A stretch of DNA of 64,000 nucleotides from an uncultured Eubacteriales bacterium (GCA_934457115.1 CAKSHI010000002.1:66457-130456); one strand, 5' to 3'; shown: positions 25,983 to 35,701, counted from the stretch's first letter. Notes: a model not told the origin generated them from the sequence alone. Made by a program: numbers and translations.

Positions 25983-28775
25983 ATGGCTAATGATTTTAAT
26001 AATACATTAAATCTTCCTAAAACAAAATTTTCAATGCGTGCGGGGCTTACTAAAAAAGAGCCCCAAATGCTTGAAAAGTGGGAAGAAGATAAATTATATG
26101 AAAAACTTATGGATCAAAATGAAGGTAAACCTCTTTATGTACTTCATGACGGTCCTCCTTATGCAAATGGTGACATTCATTTAGGGACAGCGCTTAACAA
26201 AATATTAAAGGACTTTGTTGTAAGATATAAAAATATGGCAGGGTTTAAAGCTCCGTTTGTGCCGGGATGGGATACTCACGGCTTGCCTACTGAGCTAAAG
26301 GCAAGAGCAAAAGCCGGCGTTAGCAACTCTACTGATATTTCTGATGTTGAACTTAGAAATATATGTCGCGAGTTTGTAATGGGCTATATCGATGATCAAA
26401 GAAATCAATTTAAACGTTTAGGTGCTATCGGTGAATGGAATAATCCTTATATAACATTAAAAAAGGAATTCGAGGCAAAACAAATAGAGATATTTGCCGA
26501 AATGGCTTCCAAGGGATACATTTATAAAGGACTTAAGCCTGTATATTGGTGTTCAGACTGCAAAACAGCTTTGGCTGAAGCAGAAATTGAATATTCTGAG
26601 GATAAATGCCATTCTATTTATGTAAAATTTAAGGTTGTTTCTGATTTTGCAAAATTTAGGGCAAAGGGTGCTAAGCTTGACAATACCTATTTTGTAATTT
26701 GGACAACGACAACATGGACTTTACCTGCAAACGTTGCTATTTGTGTAGGACCTAACTTTAACTACTCCTTAATAAAATGCGGCAATGAGTTCTATGTTAT
26801 GGCCGAAGAACTATATGAAAAGTGTATGAAGGCAGCAGGCAAAGAAAACTATGAAGTTGTTGCTACTTTTAAAGGCTCCGAGCTTGAAAAGATGAGGGTT
26901 AAACATCCGTTTTTAGATAGAGAATCTTTAGTTATTGTTGGCGATCATGTTACTCTCGAGAGTGGAACAGGCTGCGTTCATACTGCTCCGGGTCATGGTA
27001 TAGAGGACTTTGAAGTCTGCAGAAATTATCCTAACCTTCCTATCGTCGTACCCGTTGATGCAGAAGGAAAGTTAACAAGTGAAGCAGGAATGTTTGAGGG
27101 ACTTTCTACTGAGGAAGCCAACAAACCAATTGCAGAACATCTTGATAAAATAGGAGCATTATTTGCTCTTGAAAAGATAGAGCACCAATACCCTCATTGC
27201 TGGAGATGCAAAAAACCTGTTATATTTAGAGCTACTGAGCAATGGTTCTGCTCTATAGATAATTTTAAGGAAAAAGCATTGGAAGCAATAAAGGACGTAA
27301 ATTGGGTTCCTGCTTGGGGTGAAGACAGAATTTCATCTATGGTTAAGGATAGAAAAGACTGGTGTATCTCAAGGCAGCGTAAGTGGGGTGTTCCAATCCC
27401 AATATTCTTCTGCAAAGATTGTGGTGAACCACTAATCGATAAAGAAGTAATGCTTAAAGTTGCTGACCTATTTAGAGAAGAAGGTTCAGACGCTTGGTTT
27501 ACAAGAGAAGCTTCTGAAATTCTTCCTGCAGGAACAAAGTGCAAAAAATGTTCTTCAGAATCATTTACCAAAGAAAAGGATATTATGGATGTATGGTTTG
27601 ATTCGGGGGTTAGCCATGCAGCTGTTTGCGGTCAAAGACCTTATTTACATTGGCCGGCAGATCTATATTTAGAAGGTGCCGATCAATATAGAGGATGGTT
27701 CCAATCATCGCTATTGATTTCAGTAGCTACGGGTGGAAGAGCTCCTTATAAGACAGTTGTAACCCATGGATGGGTTGTCGATGGCGAAGGAAGAAAGCAA
27801 TCCAAATCTCTTGGTAACGGTATGGCTCCGAAAGAAGTCATAGATGAATATGGTGCTGATATTTTAAGGTTGTGGGTAGCGTCTTCAGATTACCATGCCG
27901 ACATTAGAATATCTAAGGATATATTGAAGCAATTATCCGAATCATATAGAAAGATTAGGAATACAGCAAGATATATTCTAGGAAACTTGTTTGACTTTGA
28001 TCCTAATGAAAATATGGTTTCTTTAGAGGAAATTCAACCTATAGATAAATGGGCTTTATATAAATTAGATGAACTAAATAAAAAGGTAAGAGAAGCTTAC
28101 GATAACTTTGAGTTCCATTTGGTTTATCATGCAGTTAGAAATTTCTGCGTAGTTGATATGTCCAATTTCTATTTGGATATATTAAAAGATAGATTGTATG
28201 TTGAAAAAGCAGACAGCAAATCAAGGCGTGCTGCCCAAACTACAATATATATCATTTTAAACGCAATGACTCGTTTACTTTCTCCTATTTTGGCTTATAC
28301 TTCAGAGGAAATTTGGAGTGAGATGCCGCATAGTAATAAGGAAGTAGCAAGCAATGTTATATTGAACCAAATGCCGGAACTTATAAACATTGAAGTTGAC
28401 GATAAGTTTATTGGATATTGGGATTGTATCCATAATTTGCGTGAAGATGTTCAAAAAGCCCTTGAATTAGCAAGAAGTGAGAAAATTATTGGATCATCTC
28501 TAGATGCTAAGGTTACTCTTTATGCTAATGGTGAAGCATATGAGTTTATTAAATCTTCGCTTGAAGAACTAAAAACTATATTTATTGTTTCAGATATTGA
28601 GGTTCTAAACGAAGGCGAAGGTAAGTTTAAGGCGGAAAAGGTAAAAGATCTTTCATTGACTATAACCCATGCCGATGGAGAAAAATGTGAACGTTGTTGG
28701 ATATATAGTGATACAGTAGGAAAAAATGAACAATATCCTACATTATGTGCCCGCTGCGCGTCTATATTAGAATAA
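25983..28775 (+). CDS. ileS: Isoleucyl-tRNA synthetase
   Basis: Class I synthetase of 930 residues that charges tRNA-Ile. The HIGH-type motif is PPYANGDIHLGTALNK. The CP1 editing domain contains WTTTTWTLPAN and HTAPGHGIEDFE. The KMSKS-type loop is KQSKSLGNG. A C-terminal zinc finger CERCW ... CARC ends the protein. It follows divIVA with only 28 nt between, so there is no room for a T-box leader here and expression should depend on the upstream operon. A hairpin after the stop separates it from lspA. The length and the C-terminal zinc finger indicate the common bacterial type. Confidence 0.97.
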   Translation: MANDFNNTLNLPKTKFSMRAGLTKKEPQMLEKWEEDKLYEKLMDQNEGKPLYVLHDGPPYANGDIHLGTALNKILKDFVVRYKNMAGFKAPFVPGWDTHGLPTELKARAKAGVSNSTDISDVELRNICREFVMGYIDDQRNQFKRLGAIGEWNNPYITLKKEFEAKQIEIFAEMASKGYIYKGLKPVYWCSDCKTALAEAEIEYSEDKCHSIYVKFKVVSDFAKFRAKGAKLDNTYFVIWTTTTWTLPANVAICVGPNFNYSLIKCGNEFYVMAEELYEKCMKAAGKENYEVVATFKGSELEKMRVKHPFLDRESLVIVGDHVTLESGTGCVHTAPGHGIEDFEVCRNYPNLPIVVPVDAEGKLTSEAGMFEGLSTEEANKPIAEHLDKIGALFALEKIEHQYPHCWRCKKPVIFRATEQWFCSIDNFKEKALEAIKDVNWVPAWGEDRISSMVKDRKDWCISRQRKWGVPIPIFFCKDCGEPLIDKEVMLKVADLFREEGSDAWFTREASEILPAGTKCKKCSSESFTKEKDIMDVWFDSGVSHAAVCGQRPYLHWPADLYLEGADQYRGWFQSSLLISVATGGRAPYKTVVTHGWVVDGEGRKQSKSLGNGMAPKEVIDEYGADILRLWVASSDYHADIRISKDILKQLSESYRKIRNTARYILGNLFDFDPNENMVSLEEIQPIDKWALYKLDELNKKVREAYDNFEFHLVYHAVRNFCVVDMSNFYLDILKDRLYVEKADSKSRRAAQTTIYIILNAMTRLLSPILAYTSEEIWSEMPHSNKEVASNVILNQMPELINIEVDDKFIGYWDCIHNLREDVQKALELARSEKIIGSSLDAKVTLYANGEAYEFIKSSLEELKTIFIVSDIEVLNEGEGKFKAEKVKDLSLTITHADGEKCERCWIYSDTVGKNEQYPTLCARCASILE

Positions 28776-28785
28776 TTTTGGGGAT

Positions 28786-28815
28786 GCGGTGTGTCTATTT
28801 TGATACACCGCGTTT
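28786..28815 (+). terminator. Hairpin between ileS and lspA, possible weak terminator
   Basis: A 7-bp GC-rich stem (GCGGTGT 28786-28792 with ACACCGC 28805-28811) is followed by only GTTTT. It may partially terminate or protect the ileS message. Confidence 0.45.
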
Positions 28816-28850
28816 TCAATTCGTTTAATATTGTTGAAAGGGTGAAATAC

Positions 28851-29315
28851 TTGACGATTTTAGTTTTAGTTTTCTCTTTTTTAATTGTTGTAATAGACCA
28901 AGTGTTGAAGCATCTATCTATCGCCTTTCTTAAACCTATAGGCAGTGTAACGGTTATAAGTAATCTATTGGATTTAATATATGTTGAAAATGAAGGCGCA
29001 GCTTTTGGAATATTTGCTAATCAAAGATGGATATTTATTTCATTTACATTTATAGCTATAGCTTTTGTTTTGTATTTGCTTTTTGCAAAGAAGATAAAGA
29101 ACAAGTTATTTTTAGTTTCCTCTACCTTAATAATTGGCGGAGGAATAGGAAACCTAATAGATAGAATATTCTTGGGCTATGTTGTGGATTATATAAGATG
29201 GTCGTTTTTCCCAGCGATTTGCAATTTTGCGGATTATTGTATATCCTTAGGTGCAATACTTTTGATGATTTATATAGTGTTTTTTTTAGAAGATAAGGAT
29301 AAAATAAAAAAATAA
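28851..29315 (+). CDS. lspA: Signal peptidase II (prolipoprotein)
   Basis: A membrane aspartyl protease that removes lipoprotein signal peptides. From TTG at 28851 it is 154 residues with four hydrophobic segments. Catalytic motifs are seen as GGGIGNLIDRIF and VVDYI, with an early DQVLK and ENEGAAFGIF motif typical of the family. The frame stays open 20 codons upstream to 28791, but AAAGGGTG lies just before the TTG at 28851 and the product then has normal length. The lspA-rluD pairing is standard. A lipoprotein substrate is encoded in the window (58381). Confidence 0.93.
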   Translation: MTILVLVFSFLIVVIDQVLKHLSIAFLKPIGSVTVISNLLDLIYVENEGAAFGIFANQRWIFISFTFIAIAFVLYLLFAKKIKNKLFLVSSTLIIGGGIGNLIDRIFLGYVVDYIRWSFFPAICNFADYCISLGAILLMIYIVFFLEDKDKIKK

Positions 29316-29334
29316 TAATTTAGTGGGGGATATT

Positions 29335-30252
29335 TTGGCCGAAATTAAAAATATAACTGTACAAAAAGATACAAAGGTGAGAATAGATAAATTTCTTGCG
29401 GAGGAAATTGAGAATATTACCAGGTCTGCTGTCCAAAAATTAATAGAAAATGGCAATGTATATGTAAATGAAAAAATAGTATCCAGCAACTATAAAGTTA
29501 AGCTTGGCGATCAAATAAAGGTGACTATACCTGAACCTGCACTAATTCAAGCTGTACCTCAAGATATCCCCCTTGAAATTGCTTATGAGGATGATGACTT
29601 ACTTGTAGTAAACAAACAAAAAGGAATGGTTGTACATCCTGCTGCGGGAAACTATGAAGGAACACTTGTTAATGCCCTCTTATACTATTGTAAGGGATCT
29701 CTTTCCGGTATAAATGGAGAAATCCGTCCCGGGATTGTCCATAGGATTGACAAGGATACAAGCGGACTTTTAATTGTTGCAAAGAATGATTTTGCTCATA
29801 AAAACCTTGCAGAACAAATAAAAGTGCATAGCTTTAGACGAGAGTATGAAGCAGTGGTTTATGGAGGATTTAAAAATGATGAGGGGACAATAAATGCGCC
29901 CATAGGTAGGAGTAAATTTGATAGAAAAAAGATGGCAGTTACTGATAAAAACTCTAAACCTGCAATAACTCATTATAAGGTTATAACAAGATATAAAGAC
30001 TTTACGCATTTAAGGTTAAGGCTTGAGACAGGAAGAACTCATCAAATAAGGGTACATATGTCTTACATAGGCCATCCTCTTGCAGGGGATTTGGTTTATG
30101 CTCCTAAAAAACCTGATTTGGGGTTAGGGGGGCAATGCTTGCATGCCAAACTTATAGGATTTAATCATCCTAGAGATGGAAGATATATAGAAATCGAAAG
30201 TCAATTGCCTTATTATTTTAAAAACTTTCTTGGCAAGCTTAAGGTTGATTGA
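29335..30252 (+). CDS. rluD: Pseudouridine synthase, RluD subfamily
   Basis: Converts specific uridines to pseudouridine in 23S rRNA or tRNA. An N-terminal S4 RNA-binding domain (VRIDKFLAEEIENITRS) precedes the catalytic domain with HRIDKDTSGL (catalytic Asp139 from the chosen start), LLIVAKND and GRTHQIRVHM. The chosen TTG at 29335 follows GGGGGA; GTG at 29323 would include the ribosome binding site and is less likely. Size is 305 residues. It is linked to lspA as in most Firmicutes. Exact target sites are not deducible from sequence. Confidence 0.93.
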   Translation: MAEIKNITVQKDTKVRIDKFLAEEIENITRSAVQKLIENGNVYVNEKIVSSNYKVKLGDQIKVTIPEPALIQAVPQDIPLEIAYEDDDLLVVNKQKGMVVHPAAGNYEGTLVNALLYYCKGSLSGINGEIRPGIVHRIDKDTSGLLIVAKNDFAHKNLAEQIKVHSFRREYEAVVYGGFKNDEGTINAPIGRSKFDRKKMAVTDKNSKPAITHYKVITRYKDFTHLRLRLETGRTHQIRVHMSYIGHPLAGDLVYAPKKPDLGLGGQCLHAKLIGFNHPRDGRYIEIESQLPYYFKNFLGKLKVD

Positions 30253-30267
30253 CAGTAAGGAGAAATT

Positions 30268-31083
30268 ATGAAAAAACCGCTTGAAAATGTAATCTTGGCT
30301 TCAGATATAGACGGAACTTTGATAGGTAGAGATTTTAAAATCCCGCAAAGGAATATAGATGCTATAGAGAGATTTAAAAATGCAGGAGGAATCTTTTGTA
30401 TAGCTTCGGGAAGACCTATAGTTTCGGCAAGACAATATCATGAAATTGTAAAGACAAATGCGCCGGGATTGTTCGTAAATGGCTCGTTTATATATGACTT
30501 TGAAAAAGACAAAATAATTTGGGAAAAAGCTATTTCAAAGGAAGGTCTTGAGTATGTTAAGGTAATCCATAAACAGTTTCCTAATATAGGTATAGAGGCT
30601 ATTACTAAAGATAAAATCAATATAATTAATTTAAATGATCAAGTTAAGGCACATATATCTAATGGGAATTTCCCTTATGAAATGACGTCGCTTGAGGATA
30701 TAGAAGATGATATATATAAAATTTTATTTACCATGAGCGAGGATGATATTAGCAAGGTAGATGAATATGCATCTACACTTGAGGTAAATCAAGTTAGATT
30801 TGTTAGGACTTCAAATATATTTTTGGAGATGCTACCCGAAGGTATAAGTAAAGGAATGGCTCTTGAGAAATTGCTAAATATGTTAAATATAGAAAAGGAG
30901 AATTCATTTGCAGTAGGAGACTACTACAATGATATAGAGATGTTTTCTATAGCAGGAACAGGAGCAGCAACCAAAGATGCGCCGGAAGATGTAAAAAAAC
31001 ACGCTGATATAGTAGTTTGTTCTTGTGACGATGGCGCAGTAGCAGATGTAATTGAATATATAGAAAGTAAATATTTATCTTAA
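30268..31083 (+). CDS. Cof-type HAD-IIB phosphatase
   Basis: A haloacid dehalogenase superfamily hydrolase of 271 residues in the Cof subfamily, usually acting on sugar phosphates, flavin or PLP phosphates. Motif I DIDGTLIG contains the nucleophile and acid/base Asp, motif II is CIASGRP, motif III is a Lys in ISKGMALEKL, and motif IV is AVGDYYNDIEMFSIAG. The C2B cap lies between. AAGGAG precedes the ATG. It follows rluD after 15 nt and precedes ppk1. The substrate is unknown; such enzymes are promiscuous. Confidence 0.9.
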   Translation: MKKPLENVILASDIDGTLIGRDFKIPQRNIDAIERFKNAGGIFCIASGRPIVSARQYHEIVKTNAPGLFVNGSFIYDFEKDKIIWEKAISKEGLEYVKVIHKQFPNIGIEAITKDKINIINLNDQVKAHISNGNFPYEMTSLEDIEDDIYKILFTMSEDDISKVDEYASTLEVNQVRFVRTSNIFLEMLPEGISKGMALEKLLNMLNIEKENSFAVGDYYNDIEMFSIAGTGAATKDAPEDVKKHADIVVCSCDDGAVADVIEYIESKYLS

Positions 31084-31107
31084 AATTTATCGTTATGGAG
31101 GATTTAT

Positions 31108-33210
31108 ATGATTGAGAAAAAGAATATATATCCATACAATAATAGAGAACTCAGTTGGATGGATTTTAACCTTAGAGTTTTAGAAGAAGCTATAGAGGAA
31201 TCTAATCCTATTATGGAAAGGTTAAGATTTTTATCGATAACAGCCTCAAATCTTGATGAATTTTTCATGGTTAGAGTGGCAGGGGTAATGGATCAAATTG
31301 ATTCGGGAATTACAAGAGCCGATATGTCGGGCCTTACTCCATCCTCTACTTTAGAAAAGCTTACTGATAAGATTCACCATTTTTCAAATCTTCAATATAA
31401 GTGTTTTCATGAAAATATAGTTCCAAAGCTTAAGGAAAATCATTTTAATTTTCTAAAAGTGAGTGAGCTCGACAATAAGCAAAAGAAATTTGTAAACAAC
31501 TATTTTTACAAGGTTTTATTCCCGGTATTAACCCCATTGGCTGTTGACGTAAGCAGACCGTTTCCGTTTCTTGCAAACAAAACTTTAAATATAGCCGTTA
31601 GGCTAAAGAAAGACGAAAAATCCTATTTCGCAGTTGTTCAAGTACCGTCTATTTTACCTAGGTTTTTGAAAATTCCGGGTACTAAGTCCGAAAAGAATTT
31701 TGTACTTTTAGAGGACATAATAATTGAAAAATTGAGTGATTTATTTGAACTTCATGAGATAAAGGCAAGTTGCGCTTTTAGGATTACGAGGGATGCGGAT
31801 TTGGAGATAGATGAAGAAACGGATGACTTACTTACTGAAATTGAAAAGTCAATAAAGAAAAGAAAACGAGGCCGCCCGGTAAGACTGGAAATCACAGAAA
31901 AATGCGATAAGGAAACGAGAAAATTTTTAGTAGGCGTCCTTGAAATTGAAAAGAAAGAAATATACGAAATAAATGGACCTATAGACTTAACATTTCTTTC
32001 TAAATTTGCAGATGAAAATAAAAAGAATGACTTAATATTCCCCGCATTTAAGCCTATTAATCCACCTGCGGACTTTTGGGGATGCAATGATATATTTAAG
32101 GCTATAAGAGAAAAAGACAGGATGCTTTGCCACCCATATGAAAGTTTTGACTATGTTATAAACTTTATTAAGCAAGCTGCCGAAGATGAAAATGTATTGG
32201 CGATTAAGCAAACTTTATATAGGGTTAGTGGTCATTCACCTATAATTTCAGCCTTGATTAGAGCCGCCGAAAATGGTAAACAAGTGACTGTTTTGCTTGA
32301 ATTGAAGGCGAGATTTGACGAAGAAAATAATATTTTGTGGGCCAAAAAATTAGAAAAAGCCGGCTGCCATGTTATATATGGTCTTGCAGGACTTAAAACT
32401 CATTGTAAGATTTGCCTTGTTGTTCGCAGGGAAAAGGATGGAATAAGAAGGTATCTTCATATGGGTACGGGAAATTATAATGACTCGACTGCTAAGCTTT
32501 ATACGGATATTGGTGTTTTTACAGCCAAAGAATCTTTTGGTGTAGATGCATCGTCACTTTTTAATGTTTTAACCGGGTACTCAAGACCCCCCGAATATAA
32601 CGAAATGATAGTGGCACCATTAGGCATGAGAAAGTTTTTTATCAATATGATAAATAATGAAATCAACAACGCTAACAATGGTCTTAAAAGTGGAATAACT
32701 ATAAAGGTTAATTCCTTGGTTGACTATGAAATAATATCTCTTTTATACAAGGCATCTGCAGCAGGTGTCGAAATAAAATTAATTGTAAGAGGTATTTGCT
32801 GCCTAATACCAAACGTAGAAGGAATTAGTGAAAACATAAGTGTAACAAGTATTGTTGGAAGATTTTTAGAACATAGCAGGATATTTAAATTTGAAAATGC
32901 AGGAGATCCTAAAGTGTATATGGGCAGTGCAGATTTAATGCCAAGGAACTTGAATAAAAGAGTGGAACTTATCTTTCCAATCGAAGACCAAGACTTAAAA
33001 AACAGGACCTTTAAAATATTAGATATTATTTTAAAAGATAATAAAAATGCTAGGGTATGTCTTAATGATGGGTCATATGTTAAAATAAAGAGTGAGGATG
33101 ACCGATTATATGACAGTCAAGTTGATCTTTTTAAATTACTAAAAAAGATTCAAAAGACCCAATCTAATAAAGAGGATAATATTGTATCACAGCAAACTCA
33201 AAATAAATAA
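31108..33210 (+). CDS. ppk1: Polyphosphate kinase 1
   Basis: A membrane-associated enzyme that polymerises the gamma phosphate of ATP into polyphosphate, reversible. It has the four-domain form of 700 residues: an N-terminal helical domain (NRELSWMDFNLRVLEEA), a head domain and two PLD-like catalytic lobes. The autophosphorylated His is His432 in KTHCKICLV, and the second conserved His is His589 in FLEHSRIF. YLHMGTGNYN is the conserved loop between. A GGAGGA site precedes the ATG. No ppx gene is adjacent. The downstream neighbour is pfk, and a Na/Pi symporter gene lies about 2.5 kb away, but co-regulation is not shown. Confidence 0.95.
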   Translation: MIEKKNIYPYNNRELSWMDFNLRVLEEAIEESNPIMERLRFLSITASNLDEFFMVRVAGVMDQIDSGITRADMSGLTPSSTLEKLTDKIHHFSNLQYKCFHENIVPKLKENHFNFLKVSELDNKQKKFVNNYFYKVLFPVLTPLAVDVSRPFPFLANKTLNIAVRLKKDEKSYFAVVQVPSILPRFLKIPGTKSEKNFVLLEDIIIEKLSDLFELHEIKASCAFRITRDADLEIDEETDDLLTEIEKSIKKRKRGRPVRLEITEKCDKETRKFLVGVLEIEKKEIYEINGPIDLTFLSKFADENKKNDLIFPAFKPINPPADFWGCNDIFKAIREKDRMLCHPYESFDYVINFIKQAAEDENVLAIKQTLYRVSGHSPIISALIRAAENGKQVTVLLELKARFDEENNILWAKKLEKAGCHVIYGLAGLKTHCKICLVVRREKDGIRRYLHMGTGNYNDSTAKLYTDIGVFTAKESFGVDASSLFNVLTGYSRPPEYNEMIVAPLGMRKFFINMINNEINNANNGLKSGITIKVNSLVDYEIISLLYKASAAGVEIKLIVRGICCLIPNVEGISENISVTSIVGRFLEHSRIFKFENAGDPKVYMGSADLMPRNLNKRVELIFPIEDQDLKNRTFKILDIILKDNKNARVCLNDGSYVKIKSEDDRLYDSQVDLFKLLKKIQKTQSNKEDNIVSQQTQNK

Positions 33211-33228
33211 TTTAAGGGGGATTATAGT

Positions 33229-34308
33229 ATGAAAAGAGTAGGTATTTTAACCAGTGGAGGAGATTGTCAAGGATTGAATCCGGCAATAAGAGGTGTAGCT
33301 AAATCTTTATATGAGTATTATGATGATAAGAGTTTGGAGATATATGGTATAAGAGATGGGTACACAGGTCTTATAAACGGGGATTATCACTTGATGAAAC
33401 AGGAGAATTTTTCAGGTATATTAAATATAGGTGGAACTATACTTGGGACATCTAGACAGCCGTTTAAACTAATGCATGAAGTTAGCGATAATAATGTTGA
33501 TAAGGTTAAGGCCATGAAGGAAAATTATAAAAAAATGAACCTTGATTGCCTTGTTATACTAGGTGGAAACGGTACACATAAAAGTGCAAATATGCTAAGT
33601 GAAGAGGGACTAAACGTTGTAACTCTTCCAAAGACAATAGATAATGACCTTTGGGGAACTGATGTAACATTTGGTTTTCAAAGTGCAGTTAATATTGCCA
33701 CAAATGTAATAGATTGTATCCATACGACAGCTACATCTCATGGAAGAGTTTTTATAGTAGAACTTATGGGACATAAAGCAGGTTGGCTTACTCTTCATGC
33801 GGGTATTGCAGGTGGTGCTGATGTTATATTAATTCCGGAAATACCGTATAGCATTGAATCTATTATTAAAACATTGAATGCAAGGACTAAGGCCGGTAAA
33901 AACTTTTCTATAATGGCTGTTGCTGAAGGAGCTATGTCCAAACAGTTTGCGGCATTGACAAAGAAGGAACAGAAATTGTTAAAGGAAAAATCTAAGTTTC
34001 CTTCAATCTCATATGAAATTGCAAGCAAAATAGAGGAGTTTACATCTCATGAGGTTAGAGTTACCGTACCCGGACATTTTCAAAGAGGAGGCAGTCCTTG
34101 TCCTTATGATAGGGTTTTATCTACACGTCTTGGTACAGCAGCGGCTAGGCTTATAATTGAAAAGGATTATGGAAAAATGGTTGCTGTTAGAAATAATGAT
34201 ATAGTAAGTGTGCCATTAAGTGAAGTAGCAGGAAAATTAAAGACTGTCCCCAAGGATTCATCTATAATAAAATCTGCAAGGGATATTGGAGTATGTTTTG
34301 GCGATTAA
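33229..34308 (+). CDS. pfkA: 6-phosphofructokinase, mixed ATP/PPi signature
   Basis: Phosphorylates fructose 6-phosphate in glycolysis. The 359-residue protein has the PFK-A fold: GILTSGGDCQGLNPAIR, GGTILGTSRQ, GGNGTHKS and PKTIDND, with the catalytic Asp138. The phosphoryl-donor positions read G115 (ATP-like, where PPi enzymes have Asp) and K135 (PPi-like, where classic ATP enzymes have Gly). That pair is known from the ATP-using members of the PPi-type branch, so ATP is the likely donor, by inference. It has a strong AAGGGGG ribosome binding site. It is the last gene of the core series; a separate 15-nt inverted repeat follows. Confidence 0.92.
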   Translation: MKRVGILTSGGDCQGLNPAIRGVAKSLYEYYDDKSLEIYGIRDGYTGLINGDYHLMKQENFSGILNIGGTILGTSRQPFKLMHEVSDNNVDKVKAMKENYKKMNLDCLVILGGNGTHKSANMLSEEGLNVVTLPKTIDNDLWGTDVTFGFQSAVNIATNVIDCIHTTATSHGRVFIVELMGHKAGWLTLHAGIAGGADVILIPEIPYSIESIIKTLNARTKAGKNFSIMAVAEGAMSKQFAALTKKEQKLLKEKSKFPSISYEIASKIEEFTSHEVRVTVPGHFQRGGSPCPYDRVLSTRLGTAAARLIIEKDYGKMVAVRNNDIVSVPLSEVAGKLKTVPKDSSIIKSARDIGVCFGD

Positions 34309-34311
34309 CTC

Positions 34312-34326
34312 TGTATAGAGTATACA
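34312..34326. repeat. 15-nt inverted repeat between pfk and the hydrogenase-like gene
   Basis: TGTATA, a GAG spacer and TATACA form a perfect dyad in the short gap before the hydrogenase-like gene. It fits a regulator binding site, though no cognate regulator was recognised. Confidence 0.4.
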
Positions 34327-34376
34327 ATTATGGGAATAATAAACAAAAATATAAGGAATAAGAGGGAGCTTCTTAA

Positions 34377-35624
34377 ATGACAACTTTTGAAGAACTTTAT
34401 AAAAAAATATTAGAGGAATCATCTGAAACGGATCAAGAAGAATTACAAAAAATAAGGGATCTTGATTATGATCCATATCACTTGGATTGCCTTCTAAATC
34501 CTAAGGAAGGTTCATCGGATTTTAATATAGGCGGTTGTAACTGTGATAAAGAAAATGTAGACAACTGTGAATGCAGATGCATATACGAGGATTTATATAA
34601 TGAGGGAGAGAGCACCAAAACTCAAGATGAGCTTTGTGATGAGTGCAAAAGCTGTGTTGATACATGCAAGGGTAAAGTTTTGAAGTCCAGCAAGGATATT
34701 ATACCTGTAATAAAAGCATTAAAAAATAAGAAAGGTCCCGTTTACGCTTTGATTGCCCCTGCGTTTCAAGGTCAATTCAGTAGTACAGTTACACCGGGTA
34801 AGCTTAGAAATGCATTTAAAGAGCTTGGCTTTGATGGTATGGTTGAAGTAGCTTTATTTGCGGATATTTTGACATTAAAAGAAGCTTTGGAGTTCGATAA
34901 AAACATACAAACTGAAAGTGATTATCAGCTTACAAGCTGCTGCTGCCCTATGTGGATAGCTATGATTAGAAAAAAATATAAAGAGCTTATGCCTCATGTT
35001 CCGGGTTCAGTATCGCCAATGATAGCTTGCGGCAGGACAGTAAAGAAGTTGCATCCCAATGCCACAACAGTCTTTATAGGACCTTGTGTAGCAAAAAAGG
35101 CAGAAGCAAAGGAACCGGATATAAATGACGCTGTAGACTTTGTTTTAACTTTTAAAGAAATAAGCGATATATTTGATTTTGCAAACATAAATCCTGACAA
35201 TATGGAAGATACGGAAAAAGATCACTCATCAAGAGCGGGTAGAATATATGCACGAAGTGGGGGAGTGAGTGAAGCTGTCAAAGACACAATAGAAAGATTA
35301 AATCCAAATAAAAAAGTAAAAATAAAAACCGAAAAGGCTCAAGGTGTCAAGGAATGCAAGGAAATGATTAATAGACTTTTAAATAATGAAACCTCGGCAA
35401 ACTTTTTTGAAGGCATGGGCTGTGTAGGAGGCTGCGTAGGTGGACCTAAAAGGATAATAGATGCTTCATTAGGAAAAGAAAATGTAGATGCGTATGGTAA
35501 TGAAGCTAAATACAAGACACCAATAGATAATCCTTATGTGGTAGAATTGCTTCATAGATTAGGGTTTGATTCAGTTGAAAAGTTTTTATATAACAGCGAT
35601 ATTTTCGAGAGACATTTTGATTAA
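34377..35624 (+). CDS. [FeFe]-hydrogenase-like protein
   Basis: A 415-residue cytoplasmic protein with the H-cluster domain of [FeFe]-hydrogenases. The three signature loops are TSCCCPMW (Thr186-Trp193), GPCVAKKAEA and EGMGCVGGCVGGP. Only one short N-terminal cysteine motif (CDECKSC, with a further Cys) precedes them, so the long accessory ferredoxin domains of fermentative HydA are absent, and a Cys-rich region (CNCDKENVDNCECRC) sits before it. The triple-cysteine first loop matches the little-studied monomeric sensory or group-D type rather than the main H2-producing enzymes. Function is therefore uncertain: H2 sensing, bidirectional turnover or redox balance. No maturation genes (hydE, F, G) are in the window. 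The product is in a single gene with its own ribosome binding site (GGGAG). Confidence 0.85.
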   Translation: MTTFEELYKKILEESSETDQEELQKIRDLDYDPYHLDCLLNPKEGSSDFNIGGCNCDKENVDNCECRCIYEDLYNEGESTKTQDELCDECKSCVDTCKGKVLKSSKDIIPVIKALKNKKGPVYALIAPAFQGQFSSTVTPGKLRNAFKELGFDGMVEVALFADILTLKEALEFDKNIQTESDYQLTSCCCPMWIAMIRKKYKELMPHVPGSVSPMIACGRTVKKLHPNATTVFIGPCVAKKAEAKEPDINDAVDFVLTFKEISDIFDFANINPDNMEDTEKDHSSRAGRIYARSGGVSEAVKDTIERLNPNKKVKIKTEKAQGVKECKEMINRLLNNETSANFFEGMGCVGGCVGGPKRIIDASLGKENVDAYGNEAKYKTPIDNPYVVELLHRLGFDSVEKFLYNSDIFERHFD

Positions 35625-35661
35625 AACTCCATAAGAATTAAAAAGTATATGGAAATTATAT

Positions 35662-35692
35662 TAAAAAAGAAGACCTCCTTTATGGGGGTCTT
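35662..35692 (-). terminator. Terminator for the Na/Pi symporter gene
   Basis: A 9-bp stem (35670-35678 with 35684-35692, one G-T pair) is followed on the minus strand by CTTTTTT. It is the distal of two hairpins between the convergent genes. Confidence 0.65.
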
Positions 35693-35701
35693 ATCCTTAT
35701 T

